Source: Cyathus striatus
Lineage: Eukaryota; Basidiomycota; Agaricomycetes; Agaricales; Nidulariaceae
Direction of reading: 5' to 3'
Assembly: GCA_025738555.1 (NCBI GenBank)
Contig: JAOVFP010000016.1
Location: 2,232,001 to 2,296,000 of the forward strand
Length of the DNA: 64,000 nt
Shown here: one piece after another, positions 1-11,672 of the stretch
Numbering within the stretch: position 1 is the stretch's first letter
How the letters are laid out: the number at the start of each line of letters is the position of its first letter
Translations under genes and position numbers: made by a program
Notes under the pieces: generated by a model
Databases searched by the model: none
Told to the model about the DNA's origin: nothing
What the model saw: only the letters and a program-made list of their open reading frames with translations

Positions 1-37
1 AAGGGGAGCTCAGCCATGTATTAGAGATTGTACCATA

Positions 38-285
38 GAGCAATTACAAGGTAAATGTATTATTACCATCGGTGTCGGTGAGCAACGCGGAACGCACAGT
101 GACCGGAACATTCAAACCCCGAGTCGCCGACTGAGTGCTTACTTGGATCTTGCAACGATGTACTTGGATCTCGCAACGATACAGGAATTAAAATCGTCAG
201 CTGTACCCGTGGGAATTTATTTCATTTCACGGTTTGATTGTATCGTAGTTTTGTATCGCCAGGTTTGACTTCCCCTATTGTGTGA
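38..285. repeat. Direct repeat, copy 1 (about 250 bp)
   Basis: This block aligns with 538-785 in the same orientation. Shared landmarks in the same order are GAGCAATTACAAGGTAA, GGTGTCGGTGAGCAACGC, two tandem copies of an ACTTGGATCTYGCAACGAT unit, and TTTGACTTCCCCTA at the end. The copies differ at many scattered positions, so the duplication is old. No coding potential is evident. It may be a remnant of a transposon terminus or LTR, but no TG..CA ends or target duplication could be assigned. Confidence 0.7.
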
Positions 286-537
286 ACATCATTTCGTATT
301 GTCCTAGGTGTGACAACCCCCGATACAAATATGAAGGTAGGCGATACTTGGACATCTTGGACCTTGGTCTTAGCCGAGTTAGATCGGAGACTGAACTCTG
401 TTAACATGAGCCCAAATGGACAATGTTCTGCGATTGTAGGTATTCATTAGATAGAGATAGTGTTTTCCGCTGCTTCCACAACAATTCCTTTAATCATGCC
501 TTGCATATCTGAATGACAGCAACATGAAAGGGCACTA

Positions 538-785
538 TTGAGCAATTACAAGGTAAAAGTAGTGTTAATGTCGGTGTCGGTGAGCAACGCAGAACGCACA
601 ATGACGGGAAAATTCAAATTCCGAATCGCCGACTGTGCGTTTACTTGGATCTTGCAACGATGTACTTGAATCTCGCAACGATACAGGAATTGAACCCTTC
701 AGCTGTATCCGCGGGAAGTCATATCGTTTCGCCATTCGATCGTATCATATTTTTGTATCACCACGTTTGACTTCCCCTAATATTG
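538..785. repeat. Direct repeat, copy 2 (about 250 bp)
   Basis: Second copy of the block at 38-285, same orientation, about 250 bp downstream of the first. It lies just upstream of the truncated F-box pseudogene. Short TGTAACTTAC-type repeats at about 1,083-1,115 mark the region where that gene lost its 5' end. No gene is seen in 1-1,100. Confidence 0.7.
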
Positions 786-1185
786 TTGTGGGCTGGGCCT
801 GCGGCAATAAGTTACACTTTATTGCTGTTTTCATAATGGCTGGCAAAGTGGTGAGTTTCGGCGAAAATATAAAATTCGCACGTGTTTGGCTGCCTATCTT
901 CCGAGCCTCATAGCTCGCTCATTTCTTGTCGTATACACATTATTTTAGCATATTATTGTAGCTGAAATCATTTACTTTAAAATGGTAAGGGGACTAAGGG
1001 AGATGATAATGAAGAGGATACGTTGTAGTACGTACGGATTGGTGCTTGGACGTAATCACGTGTTATATTTAAAATCACGTGCTTATGTAACTTACTATGT
1101 AACTTACATTTGTTACATTTGGCCGAAATTTTTTTGGTAAGTTACCTATTTGTTGTAGCGCCAGAGGTTTGTTCCCCAACGCTAG

Positions 1186-4100
1186 TGGACATGGATTCGG
1201 ATCCTCGTTACGCCACCTACAAGGACCTCGACAGTTCCATTTCCGAGGCGACGATGAAACTAAAGAAGTGGCTGGATCGGGCGGGGAATTTTCCTCTCAC
1301 AGTGAAAATTGATGGACCAGATTTGGTTCATAGGCCACTGTTTGCATGCTCAAGCAGGTGGAAAAGCATTGACGTTCGTTGTCTTGGAAACCATTCAGAG
1401 CTATACGCCGAGATGGAAAGAATTATGAAGGAGCCTCTTTTACTCCTGGAGTCATTCACATGCCGAGCCTCATCTCATTGCAGTCACCTAGAAAACCACC
1501 CCAGCTTCTCCATTAGTGCAACGAGGAAACTTAAACGAGTAACAATGTTTCAAGAAGTCCCTTTCTCAATCTCGCCTTCTCTAGGTCAAATCGAAGTATG
1601 TAGATGGAATGGGAATGCGTGCCTCGACATTATGGACAAGTTAAAAGATATGAAGAGCATAACAGATTGCACTATTTTTCGTGCATTCGTAGATCAAATT
1701 TCGAATCCCCCGTTGTCGCCGAGTCTTCTCCGGCTTTCACTTTTGGAGAACCTCTCTCTCCAATCTTTAAGGGAACACAGTTATCTCTATCTCTTGCAAT
1801 ATCTGGAATTGCCGTTACTTCGACGGTTTACTTTCTCTAACAAAAACAGGGGATTCGGACCTGGTTCAGTTCGAAACATTGCACATGTGGCCATAGATTT
1901 ATTGTCATCGCTATTATCATTTCTTCAGCGATCCAATTCTCCAAATATTCAGTCGTTAGACCTTTATATTTTGGTGGGACAGATTCCAGCTGACATGTTA
2001 TTGGACATCCTGCGAATCGTCCCTAACCTGAAGCATTTCAAGATTGGGTTCGGGGGGTACTATATTGGCACTCGGCCAAACATCAGTATGAGCCAGAGTT
2101 CAACTGTACCAGGCCTTGTCGTTTAGGACAGCCTAATTTCATATCACATCAATATGAGCGACCTGAGCCGGGACAGTGATATTAACGCAACCTTCTTAAA
2201 ATATCTTTCATTGCCTGCTTTGAACGATTTTCGAGTATTGTTTCCACCACAGCAAACACCAAAGATTAACCGCAAATCTCAAGTTACTTACTTGGCGGCT
2301 CTGGACCTCGTGAAACGGTCTAATTGTCCATTGCGAAGCCTCAAAATTGATACAGAGGCAAATATTCCCGAAACTGCACTTTTCAACCTTTTGAATATCT
2401 TACCAAGTCTGGAATACTTGTGTTTGGTGGGACGAAATTATAACGTGGGGCGACTTTTGAACACAAAAAGTACCGCGGATGTCAAGTTTCGTATCACAAC
2501 AGGCAATACCGTGGTTTTGATACATCATTTGCAGTAATTGCAACAGACGTCTGATGTATCAATTACAGTAATTATTGCAAGTGAGCGATGTATAACTGCT
2601 ACAATTGCTGTAGGGTTCCCAGGTAGCAAAGTAACTCGAGAGAAGCTGATGGATATTACATATTCATTCCTAATAATAAATTACACACCATGCCTATCCC
2701 GCCAGCCCGCTCGTGCACTTCCCATTTTGAAAGGGCTAAAAATAGCGGAACCTTAGTTCATTAATGTGACATGCTTCGTAAATTGTGCTTCTTTAAAGCT
2801 TCGCGTCGTATCCACTTTTAAATCGCAAAACATAGAAAATTTCCACTGATAGAAATTGTGTATATTCTCATAGCCTGTTCATTTTATACTGTATATCACA
2901 CTGTAATCTTGCTTATATATAAGAAATTATTGCTTCTTAATTTGACAACAATACCAATTGGATTGCTTTCGAAATTTACTGCCAAAACACATTGTGGAAA
3001 CATGTAGCCAGACACAGACCGTGGTACAAATGTTAATATTTTTCTTAATATAGGATGACAAGCTTGACTAACTGTGTCTCTCAACTTATAATATTTTGTA
3101 ATCTGTTGCAAGCTGCATGCATCAGGTCATTAAAATACAATACCCCTCTATGCTCATAAGCACGAGTGTGTAAGAGTTTTATATTTTTGTCTGACCAAAA
3201 CTAAAAGATTGTTTTGTGCATCGACCAGTACCTTGGATGCATAGATTATAATATGTAAATTAATATTATTCGCTTTTTTTGAAGTGGAGCGTATGGAGTG
3301 CGTTATATGTCTATGTTTCTCCACTGCACAAATCCGGTCCTCCCGGCACGTAAATTCCGGCCGCCGAGGCATGTACCACGTGATTTCAATGATACTTCCG
3401 TAATAAAGTACTCTGTTACTCTTAAAGTTTGCATGCCCCCACGCCCCCATTGATACTGCGGGCTTCATGTGGGTTGTTCTTCATCTTCTTTCCAAAAAAT
3501 GTGCACACTTCGATATTTACATGTCACATGAGAATTGTGGTAATTCAATATGTTGTATAAAACCGACACTAATGTCCAACATGATTTTAAGAATTATAAA
3601 AATATCGGAAAACATATCTGGTACACTAAGGGAGAAAAAACATACTAACAAAAGGAAGCAGCAGAGTTTATGTTAAACTATATGTAACGGGACGATCTTG
3701 CGAAAAGAATTAACGGACCAATAAATTAATGAAATATCAATCAAATATATGAATTGATGTGCACCGCGAAAAATTACGAATATAGTAAACGATGAACAAC
3801 ATGTCCGGATATGGATCGCGTTGGGATGTTGTACATTGATTAATAAATGATGAGATGTTTCAGTGTGCACGGAGTTCCTCTTGCAGTTACAGTAATTGAT
3901 ACATCGCTGCCTACAGTAATTACTGTTGATTATACATCACTCTATTACAGTAATCACAGTAAATGATACATCAATGACCCAGTATCTGGTGATCACAAGT
4001 AGCTTTTTTAAGCTACTAATTCCTCGATCTCGATCTTCAGCAAGTACGATTTATTTGCCGAAACTTCGTGATCTTTCCCTGGAAGGAATACTAACAACTA

Positions 4101-4291
4101 ACGGGGATGAAGTACTGAGTGCTCTTGAGTATCGTTGGAAAGGGGATGAAGATCTTGGAATACAGAGGCTTTTGCGAGTTCGCCTGTATAGTCCTGACTT
4201 CATTGGCAAGCCAACAGACAAAAGGTTTCGCCGACGCTATGAGGATCTTCAACTTCAAGGAATGGATGTTGAGTTCGGAAAACTATCTTGA
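1186..4291 (+). pseudogene. F-box-like/LRR-type protein, copy 1 (5'-truncated, interrupted)
   Basis: The translation follows the intact paralogue at 24,115-25,995 from its VDM..DP region (just after the F-box) almost to its C-terminus. The N-terminal F-box (PPELM..IF motif) is missing, and homology starts abruptly near 1,186. An in-frame TAG occurs at 2,124-2,126. A 1.5-kb insertion at 2,500-3,991 splits the reading frame. Removing the insertion and one copy of its target duplication restores the frame (KFRI joined to TSSFFKLL, as in the paralogue's KLRIPSSLFDLL). The last part (to 4,291) ends in GMDVEFGKLS and lacks the final dozen residues. F-box proteins are substrate receptors of SCF ubiquitin ligases, and without the F-box this copy cannot act as one. 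It is the most decayed of the three copies here. Confidence 0.8.
2500..3991. mobile_element. Non-autonomous TIR DNA transposon in F-box copy 1
   Basis: A 1.49-kb insertion with no convincing ORF. ATCACAA is duplicated on both sides (2,493-2,499 and 3,992-3,998); an 8-bp duplication with one mismatch is equally possible. The ends are imperfect inverted repeats: the left end reads CAGGCAATACCG and the right end, reverse-complemented, reads CACCAGATACTGGG. Both are followed inward by several copies of a GATGTATCA / ATTACAGTAATT motif in opposite orientations (2,515-2,600 and 3,883-3,975). The CA(G) ends and 7-8-bp duplication suggest a hAT-like non-autonomous element. The superfamily is inferred, because no transposase is present. 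Confidence 0.7.
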
Positions 4292-4929
4292 ATTAGAAGG
4301 AATATCTAGTACGTATTTATTCTGGCAAGTACCTCTATACTATCATACATGTTACTCGACTTAAAGTGGTTTTAAATGACAAGGTGGCAAATTACTATAT
4401 AATATATGAGTAACAAAAATATAAAGTAGCTACTGGTTATATTACGATGCAAACTTATGGCGATATATTTGTTATTTCCCACTTCACGAGACCTGTGTGA
4501 CGGCTGAATGGCAGTACCCCATTGAAATCATCGTGCTAGAGTAATACTAATAGAGGACCATGGTGGCCAAGACTCCTATTACCGCAGGGTATAACTTAGT
4601 TTTAACCATTAATATGTATGTACCTTTACGTCGACATTTAAGCAATAACCAACAAACATTGATTATTGAACTATGCTAATGTTCAGAAGTTGCAAAACCT
4701 CAAAATCAAGGCTAGTGAGTGCAAAATAAAAAATAAAAAATCCTAGCTATCTTTATGAATATCTACTGGCTCGAACACAGTCAGTAGTATTTACAGCCCC
4801 GTTATCTCGCCACTTATAACTCGGAGGCGTACCTTAAACTCTATCTATGGCCATGAACTTTCCCTTAGCTGGGATCTGTATATTTAAGAACCATTCGATC
4901 TGTACACGCCTTACTTTCACACATCACAG
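4292..4929. other. Intergenic, promoter region of F-box copy 2
   Basis: AT-rich stretch between F-box copies 1 and 2. No ORF or repeat was recognised. A TATATTTAAG-like sequence at about 4,879 lies about 50 bp upstream of the copy-2 ATG and could be its TATA box. Confidence 0.3.
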
Positions 4930-5925
4930 ATGCTAGATACTACTAATACTGTCGGTCACCAGTGGCCACCCGACCTTCCACCAGAACTAATGGCAGATAT
5001 TTTTGACCTCGCCTGTGACGATTACAGGAAATATGTCCGCGACGCAATCGATGAAATTTTACACGAGGCGGAGGAGCCTCCCTCCGAGTCGATAATAATA
5101 CGCCACGCAAAAGAAGAGCATACTGTTACTCTAGTGACGATAAGCCAAGTCTGCCGCGTATGGAAGGACATTGTATACCATACACCATTTTTATGGGACA
5201 CTGTTTTCGTGGATATGAAATATCCTCGTAATACTGGCACTCATGAAAATCTTATCGTTTCCGATGCCACGTTGAAGCTAAAGAGATGGCTGGATAGGGC
5301 AGGGAACTATCCACTTACGGTGAAGATCAAAGGACCAAATTTGGTTCACGAACCATTACTTTCGTTCCCTGACAGGTGGAAAAGGATTGATATTCGTTGT
5401 CTTGGGAGCCATCCCGAGCTATACTCAGAGATGGAAAGAATTATGAAGGAGCCTCTTCCACTTCTAGAGTCATTCGTATGCCGACCATCGCTCCATTGTT
5501 CTGGGTTGGAGAGCAGTGATAGGCACCCTCGTTTCTCAATAAAAGCGGTACAAAATATCACACAAGTAACAATCTTTGCGGGTTCTCCGCTAGAATTTTT
5601 GCCATCTCCAATCAAAGCATGTAGATGGAATCGGAGTAAGAGCTCTTCTATTCTCAACCAGCTGAAGGATATGGAGAGTATAAGAGACTGTTCCATGTAT
5701 CGTCCCTGGGCACATCGACTGGAACCGCGTCAATCTCATTCAAGGAATGTACTCCAGCTCCCACTTTTGGAGAATCTTACCCTCCATTCTTTATCGAGAC
5801 CCGCGTACAAATCAATATTGCCATCGATATCATTGCCTTCACTTCGCAGCTTTACTTTCTCTAACGGAATCAGAGAAAGAGGACAAACTCGCCAAGCAAC
5901 TGTTTTCGTGATCCAGTTCATATAT
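4930..5925 (+). pseudogene. F-box-like protein, copy 2, 5' part
   Basis: The ATG at 4,930 opens a protein with an F-box-like N-terminus: PPELMADIFDLAC at residues 18-30, then SQVCRVW and TPFLWDTVFVDM. This is followed by the leucine-rich region shared with copies 1 and 3. Homology to copy 3 runs to about residue 330 and then stops at a 15-kb insertion (from 5,926). The open frame continues into the transposon end (to 6,165), but that tail is transposon sequence. The missing 3' part lies at 20,920-21,743. About 35 codons of the expected sequence between the two parts are not found, so the insertion was accompanied by a deletion or the left edge has diverged. Expected role if whole: SCF substrate receptor. 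Confidence 0.85.
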
Positions 5926-6124
5926 TATGGTGGCCCAAGTGCACTTTTATTCGGTACCCCCCAACTCTTTTTGACGTCCCCGCAACTTTTTCGGGACCGT
6001 ACTCCCCGCAACTTTTCATCAACCCCGCGCAATTTTTTGTCAATCCCCCGAAACTTTTTGTCAATTCCCCGAAACTTTTTTGACTTGCGCAACTTTTACA
6101 TTCATGCGAGCGCGCCACTTTTAC
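5926..6124. repeat. Left TIR of transposon A
   Basis: About 200 bp, matching 20,707-20,908 in reverse complement with few differences. It is built from a degenerate iterated motif, CCCCGMAACTTTTT, spaced by short linkers such as GTCAAT; about seven AACTTTT cores are seen. Repeated motifs inside a TIR are typical of transposase-binding arrays. That function is inferred. Confidence 0.85.
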
Positions 6125-6198
6125 CATCTTCTCCTAATTTTTTTTTAGGGAATGAGTGTAGATAAAATATATCATTATTATAGTATTAAGTCCTGTAA

Positions 6199-7246
6199 CT
6201 AGGTAAAAGTAATAGATAGTTGAGCTGGTTGACCGCATTCATGCCATTCAACCAGTGCTGTAACAGTCTTCATAATATATTCATCCTCCTTAACTAAAGT
6301 CCCCTTTTCCTCGATCCACTTAACTGTCCTTTCCTGGCATAGTTCACATATTCCTGACATTTGTGTCGTTGCAAGTTCCTTAAGTACATCTTGACCAGAA
6401 AGCCGGAGATCAGGATGTAACAACCGACGTGCAACACCATTCCACCAATCATATTCCCAGCCTGAACTGCATGCCGCCGGGACGCCACAATGCGGATCAT
6501 TGACAACCTTGGGAACACGAAATGCTAATGCTGTACGCAACGTCTCGATCCTAGCTCGTGTTAGAACTAGAGCATGGTAAATTACTGGACCTATCCGGTA
6601 GGAGTCTTCCAGTGAGAAGGAACGCAAAGGGACTTTCAATAACTGTTGAACTCCTGGAGCAATCCAATCATTGATACTATATCTGCAAGCGAGCTCAATA
6701 CGTTGAATAGGATCAAATGAATCTCCTAGTTGTTCAAACGCGTGAATCGAAAATATAACTCCATCTTCTATTTGTAAAAGCGACGAGACATCGAGAATGG
6801 ACAACAGGAACTCGTTATAATGCTCTGGTTCGTCGTCATGAGATGGGTAAGAACTAACATCACAAATTAATAATAGCTTTCAGAGTAAGTAATGTTCAAC
6901 ATACCTTGGACCACACATTAAATATGTTACCAAGTAATCGAATTCAACAGGAGTAACAAATGCTGGAGAAAGTGCAAAGGGGTGGGTATCATCATCACCA
7001 TCACGAGGCTTTGAGGTATCATATGGTTCCAAGAAGGTGGAATGGAATGCACGTGAACGTTGAGATAGTATCCCCTTATGAAGGCAGTAAAGAATGGAAG
7101 ATTTGCTATCAGACACCTGATGGAAGGGGCGATGTTAGGCAGTTATTTAACTTGTTAATGAAAGAATCAGTACTTAACTTTAGCACAAAGTTGCCGTCAT
7201 CATAGTAGAACTTTGGATGATGCTGAGGTTGAACTACTGCTGACAT
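6199..7246 (-). pseudogene. BTB/POZ-domain protein carried by transposon A
   Basis: Minus-strand gene. ATG at 7,246 (MSAVVQPQHHP). A BTB core follows: YYDDGN then, after an intron near 7,118-7,178, LHKGILSQRS and the LMCGPR strand. After a second intron near 6,810-6,900 comes a long C-terminal region (to 6,199) with IQRIELACRYSINDW and a Cys pair (GICELCQE). The layout matches the many agaricomycete BTB proteins with an alpha-helical tail; BTB domains dimerise and often recruit Cullin-3. Both apparent introns leave the frame off by one (donor GTTAAG where a GGTAAG would fit). The copy is therefore probably broken, unless I have the splice sites wrong. It is the leftmost gene in the transposon and transcribed away from the integrase, so it may be captured cargo. 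Confidence 0.55.
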
Positions 7247-7443
7247 GGAGGTGATTAAGGGGGGAAAGTAAGACACATCACAGCATTGAGTGAAAGGACA
7301 TTGGGAGAGCAACGTCAATTCTCTGTTTGTGTGAAGACTATGTGAACTTGTGACATAGTGGTTATTTGTCCCTTGTGCTTCTAATCACATTTCGGAAACA
7401 CGTGTATTCTTGCCAAATTCTCAGTCTGCTGACTGCTGTGGTT

Positions 7444-9401
7444 AACTTTCTTATGGCCCCTGGCATTGCAACTTTTCCTTCTCTTCCTGCACTCCAGAAC
7501 AATCAGGAATGGACTGAAAACATTATACTAGCTCACAGAATACTAGCAGATACATACTCCAAAGCTTACACTATGGTGAGACTGGAGGATGCCGACACAC
7601 TTCGCTTGCGATTACTGTCCGACAAAATTCAAACGGAAATGGTCGAAATTCTACATGCACTGGAACCAGAGATGGAAGATTCAGATTGGATTACATCCTG
7701 TGGAGAATTGCTTATGTCTCTATGTCTTCAAATTGAAAAATTTATTGTAAATCTTGAAGAAAGGCAAGTTTCACTCTAACAATTGTGACCAATTTGCGAT
7801 TCTCAGTCAAATCTTTAGGACAATAGAGAGGGTAGAAAGAATTGAACCAATGACCGAGTTTCATTCTGGTAATAGGGGTCGTCCTAAAAAGGTGTTCAGC
7901 CATGAGTGGCTTTCTGATGCTATGTCTGAATGAAGGAAGATTACCATTGCGATGCTATCAGATGCACTTGGTATACATCGGAATACACTTAGAAGGCACA
8001 TGAAATCACATGGCATCTATTGTCACTTTTCAGATATATCTGATCACGAAGTTGATGGTTTAATTCGAAAATTTAAGAAGGACCGTCCAAATTCTGGAGT
8101 ATGCTATGTGATTGGCTATTTCAAACAGCTAGGTATTCGAATACAGAGGCAACAGCTATGTTCTTCTTTAAAACGCATTGATGGCCTTGGTCAAGTAATG
8201 CGTGCTCGTACATCTATTCAAAGAAGAAAATATGAAGTAGCACGTCCCCATGCTTTATGGCATATGGATGGGCACCACAAGATTATTCGCTGGGGGATAG
8301 TAATTCATGGAATTGTTGATGGATTTTCACGCTCAGTGTGTACTCCTGTCTTATCAATTACTAACATGGCTAACTTCGATGTTTTCAGATTGTGGGGATC
8401 AAAGCAAGTAATAATAACCGATCTTCTACAGTTCTAGATGTATTTTTGAATGCAACTACTAAATATGGTATACCTTCAAGAGTTCGTGGAGACAGAGGAG
8501 GTGAAAATATTGATGTGTCAGTATGGATGATTAAATACAGAGGGCCAAACCGTGCTTCATTTATTTGGGGAACGTAAGTTCTCCATGCTGTTTTTGATAT
8601 ATACCGTAAACCTGTCTGATGTTCATTCATTTAAACAGATCAACCCGAAATACACGTATAGAATGCATGTGGGTTGAAGTGGGCAGTCAGGTAGCACATC
8701 CTTGGCGTGCTTTTTTAACATGCCTTGAAAGGCTTCATAGACTGGACCCATTTGATGCAACACATTTGTGGCTCATACATCGTCTATTTATCAAATCTAT
8801 TAATGATGATCTGGGACAATTTGTAGAACAGTGGAACCATCATCCAATATCAGGTAATGCACACAACCAAACCCCAGATGTAAGTTTTCGATTTAATTAC
8901 AGTAATTTAATTTGATTAATGTTTATACATCTGTAGGACATGTGTCTACTCGGACAATTGAAGTATGGACGATACCAAAACGATATTGTTCCTATCCACC
9001 CTGAAACCCTAGAAAAATATGCCTCATTAGGCAATGATGAACCAGAATTAGATGAAGATAAAGATAAAGAACTGGATGCTAATATTGTAGATGACCAGCA
9101 ACATAATATTCGTCATGATGCTACCAAAGTCCTGGAGGAAACAAGCCCATTTGGAGACCCTGACATTGAGAAAATATTCTTTCATGCTCTTAGTGATGCA
9201 GAAGAAGCACAGGTGGTCCCAGAAAATTTCGGTTTGCATACTTATGAATGGGAAGATGGACTATATCCTGAGTCAGAGATGTTGAAAGTGGGGAAAGGAG
9301 ATATGCGAATTATACTCCCATTTGAGCTCTGGTATCCTAGGGCAGTACTATGGGCTACAGCACTTGAGCTGGTAACTCGATTTAGTATTGAATTTATGTA
9401 G
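7444..9401 (+). pseudogene. DDE integrase-core transposase of transposon A
   Basis: Plus-strand, multi-exon gene; the first Met is ambiguous (about 7,444). Visible parts in order: an acidic N-terminal helical region (7,480-7,770); a GC-AG intron near 7,763-7,808; an HTH-like segment with GIHRNTLRRHMKSHG; and a retroviral-type catalytic core. In the core, D is in WHMDGHH (8,267-8,269), D in RGDRGGEN (8,491-8,493) and E in TRIECMW (8,661-8,663). A C-terminal region with EQWNHHPISG and a GQLKYGRY stretch follows. Introns lie near 8,340-8,390, 8,575-8,638 and 8,880-8,936. An in-frame TGA at 7,931-7,933 falls where Arg would fit (SE*RKIT). Several conserved Arg positions have become Cys or His. 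The catalytic triad survives, but the copy is likely dead. Confidence 0.75.
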
Positions 9402-9628
9402 TACACTAATTCACTTTTCAAATCACCATTAAATATTTCTCTAGTGTGGACATGTAGACCTTACTATCCTTCACCTCATCTGGGAACAGAGTCAAACACG
9501 CTAGTATAGTATGGAAAGCCAGACAACTATGCTCAACCATGTCAAATCTTTGAGCTCTGACCTTCGGCACTTCAGCAGCTCGCTGTTCGGACTAGGTTTT
9601 CGGTTAATGGCTTAATCGGAATGTAAGG

Positions 9629-10436
9629 TGGTGAATGACTACCAAGGACGACAATTTAGGCAGATTATAAACAAATACAAATAAAAACAACGAAAGAGCG
9701 AACACATTGTGCAATAAGTAATAATGGACTCATATGTAAGCTTAACTAATAGTCTATAAATGTAGTAAGATAGGATACATTTAATTAAGTGTAACATTTA
9801 TGCTATTGCCAGGTTGTACATAATTTAAAATAGTGGATGACTACTGAGGGCGACATTTTAGGTAGAGTATAAACAAATACAAATAAAAATAACAACCGAG
9901 CGAACACATTGTGCAATAAGTAATAATGGACTCATATGTAAGCTCAACCAATAGTAAGTAAATGTAGTAAGATAGGATACATTTAAGTAAGAGCAATATT
10001 TATGCTATTGCCAGGTTGTACATAATTTAAAATGGTGAATGACTACTGAGGATGACAGTTTAGGTAGAGTATAAACAAATACAAATAAAAACAACGAAAG
10101 AGCGAACACATTGTGCAATAAGTAATAATGGACTCATATGTAAGCTCAACCAATAGTCAGTAAATGTAGTAAGATAGGATACATTAAAGTAAGAGCAACA
10201 TTTATGCTATTGCCAGGTTGTACATAATTTAAAATGGTGAATGACTACTGAGGACGACATTTTAGGTAGAGTATAAACAAATACAAATAAAAACAACAAA
10301 AGAGCGAACACATTGTGCAATAAGTAATAATGGACTCATATGTAAGCTTAATTAATAGTCAGTAAATGTAGTAAGATAGGATACATTTAATTAACAGCAA
10401 CATTTATGCTATTGCCAGGTTGTACATAATTTAAAA
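9629..10436. repeat. Tandem array, 4 x 202 bp
   Basis: Four consecutive copies of an AT-rich 202-bp unit. Each ends in GGTTGTACATAATTTAAAA, with ends at 9,830, 10,032, 10,234 and 10,436, so the period is exactly 202. Copies differ by only a few substitutions. The array lies inside transposon A between the integrase and accessory genes. No ORF is present. It could be a spacer, a subterminal-type regulatory array, or a recent unequal-crossover expansion. Confidence 0.95.
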
Positions 10437-10722
10437 ACGTAACTTCTTCATACTATGACTAATATTTGGGGTCTCCAAACTTCGGATCCAGAACTTCTAC
10501 CTTTTAGCCTCAGATCGTTGTCCGGTGTCTAATCATGTGAAAAATGCCAGCTGGCATCTGAACAGCGAACATTCAACGATCCTCTCTTGTTTTACCTTGA
10601 TTCATACTTCAGCTTCAACAACTACTTCCTTTTGTCTTGAAAGTGCTCACACTACTCTGATGGTTTCTGGCCCTGGCAGTAGGGCATCATCCAACACACA
10701 TTAACGATTTCGCCTCACTACC

Positions 10723-11137
10723 ATGGCATCAACTTCCAACTCGAAAGTGAAAAGTGAACAGACTACTCTCACATCAATAGTGGCTAACTACCATGCTAAA
10801 ATCTCTGGTATTCGTGCAAAGGCTACAGATTCTGTGGCACGGAAAGAGACAGTGGAAGGTTTCAGACCGATGAGGAGAAAGGATGTGAGTCATCTATTCA
10901 ATATTTGTGGACATTACTGTATGCTCATACAGCTTCTTTAGCAATTAGATTCTGGTAGTTCTCGCTCACGTACAAAATCAAAGAATGGTGCTGGCATTAA
11001 GAAACAAAAACATACAGTTATTGGAAGTGTGATGTGGATTCCCTGTGGACTCAAGGTTAGTATATCTAATTTACATCTGCTGTCCACTTGCCACTAAATG
11101 TGATTATTTGCAGAACAAACAACTGGTTAATGATAGG
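10723..11137 (+). pseudogene. Accessory gene of transposon A, 5' part
   Basis: ATG at 10,723 opens a Lys/Ser/Thr-rich, probably nuclear protein: MASTSNSKVKSEQTT, then a basic FRPMRRKD. After an intron (about 10,885-10,942) come LDSGSSRSRTKSKNG and IGSVMWIPCGLK, a second intron (about 11,056-11,114), and the exon start NKQLVNDRVP. There the Ty3/gypsy element is inserted (target GTTCC at 11,138-11,142). The coding frame resumes directly after the element at 19,165. No known domain was recognised. It is co-oriented with the integrase gene and separated from it by the 202-bp array. Confidence 0.6.
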
Positions 11138-11142
11138 GTTCC

Positions 11143-11671
11143 TGTTACAATTTTTCTTTATTTTCTTTTGTTTACAATTGGTTTACTTTGACATGTTTGG
11201 TACGACCATCGATACCAAACATCTTTACTTTTACACAGCTTTGTTTATACTTCTGACTCACAATGGCTATGTGTAAGCCGTTACTTATTTATACTTACTT
11301 TTCTCATATTCTTACTTCTTTATGACTTTCTTCGAGTCATTGTACTATACTTACTTTATTTTCACACTTCTTTACTGCGCCTTATTAATGCGCAGTCTTT
11401 TACATATTTTCTCCGACTCATATTTTACTATTATTAGTATGAACTAGTTTGTATTTAAACAGTAGGAACTTGGGCTGTAGAGCTCAAGCTTCAGCTTAAA
11501 GAATACTACTTGATTCTTACTCGACTTCGAACACTTAAGTTTTCAACTTAAGCTTCTTGTCTTGTAACGAGAACTACTTCGAAACTGATTTAATTTGTTC
11601 TTCGGATCAATTAAGTCACGTGACTTTTGACTTGTACGATTATATTCTTCGGAATATCGATAATCGTAACA
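11143..11671 (+). repeat. 5' LTR of chromovirus 1
   Basis: 529 bp, TGTTAC...GTAACA. It contains a TATA-like TATTTAAA (11,452-11,459) about 33 bp upstream of the self-primer sequence (11,485-11,497). It also holds a CTGCGC...GCGCAG hairpin and a CACGTG palindrome near its 3' end. The LTR of chromovirus 2 shares a CTGCGCATTA block, a CACGTG site and the terminal GTAACA. Confidence 0.95.
11452..11459 (+). promoter_or_regulatory. TATA box of chromovirus 1
   Basis: TATTTAAA located 26-33 bp upstream of the sequence predicted to form the 5' end of the RNA (self-primer, starting at 11,485). The spacing fits a TATA-driven start. The inference rests on position only. Confidence 0.45.
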
Positions 11672-11672
11672 A

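Noticed and set aside
9629..10436. CRISPR array
   Set aside because: The repeats are contiguous 202-bp units without variable spacers, in a eukaryotic transposon.
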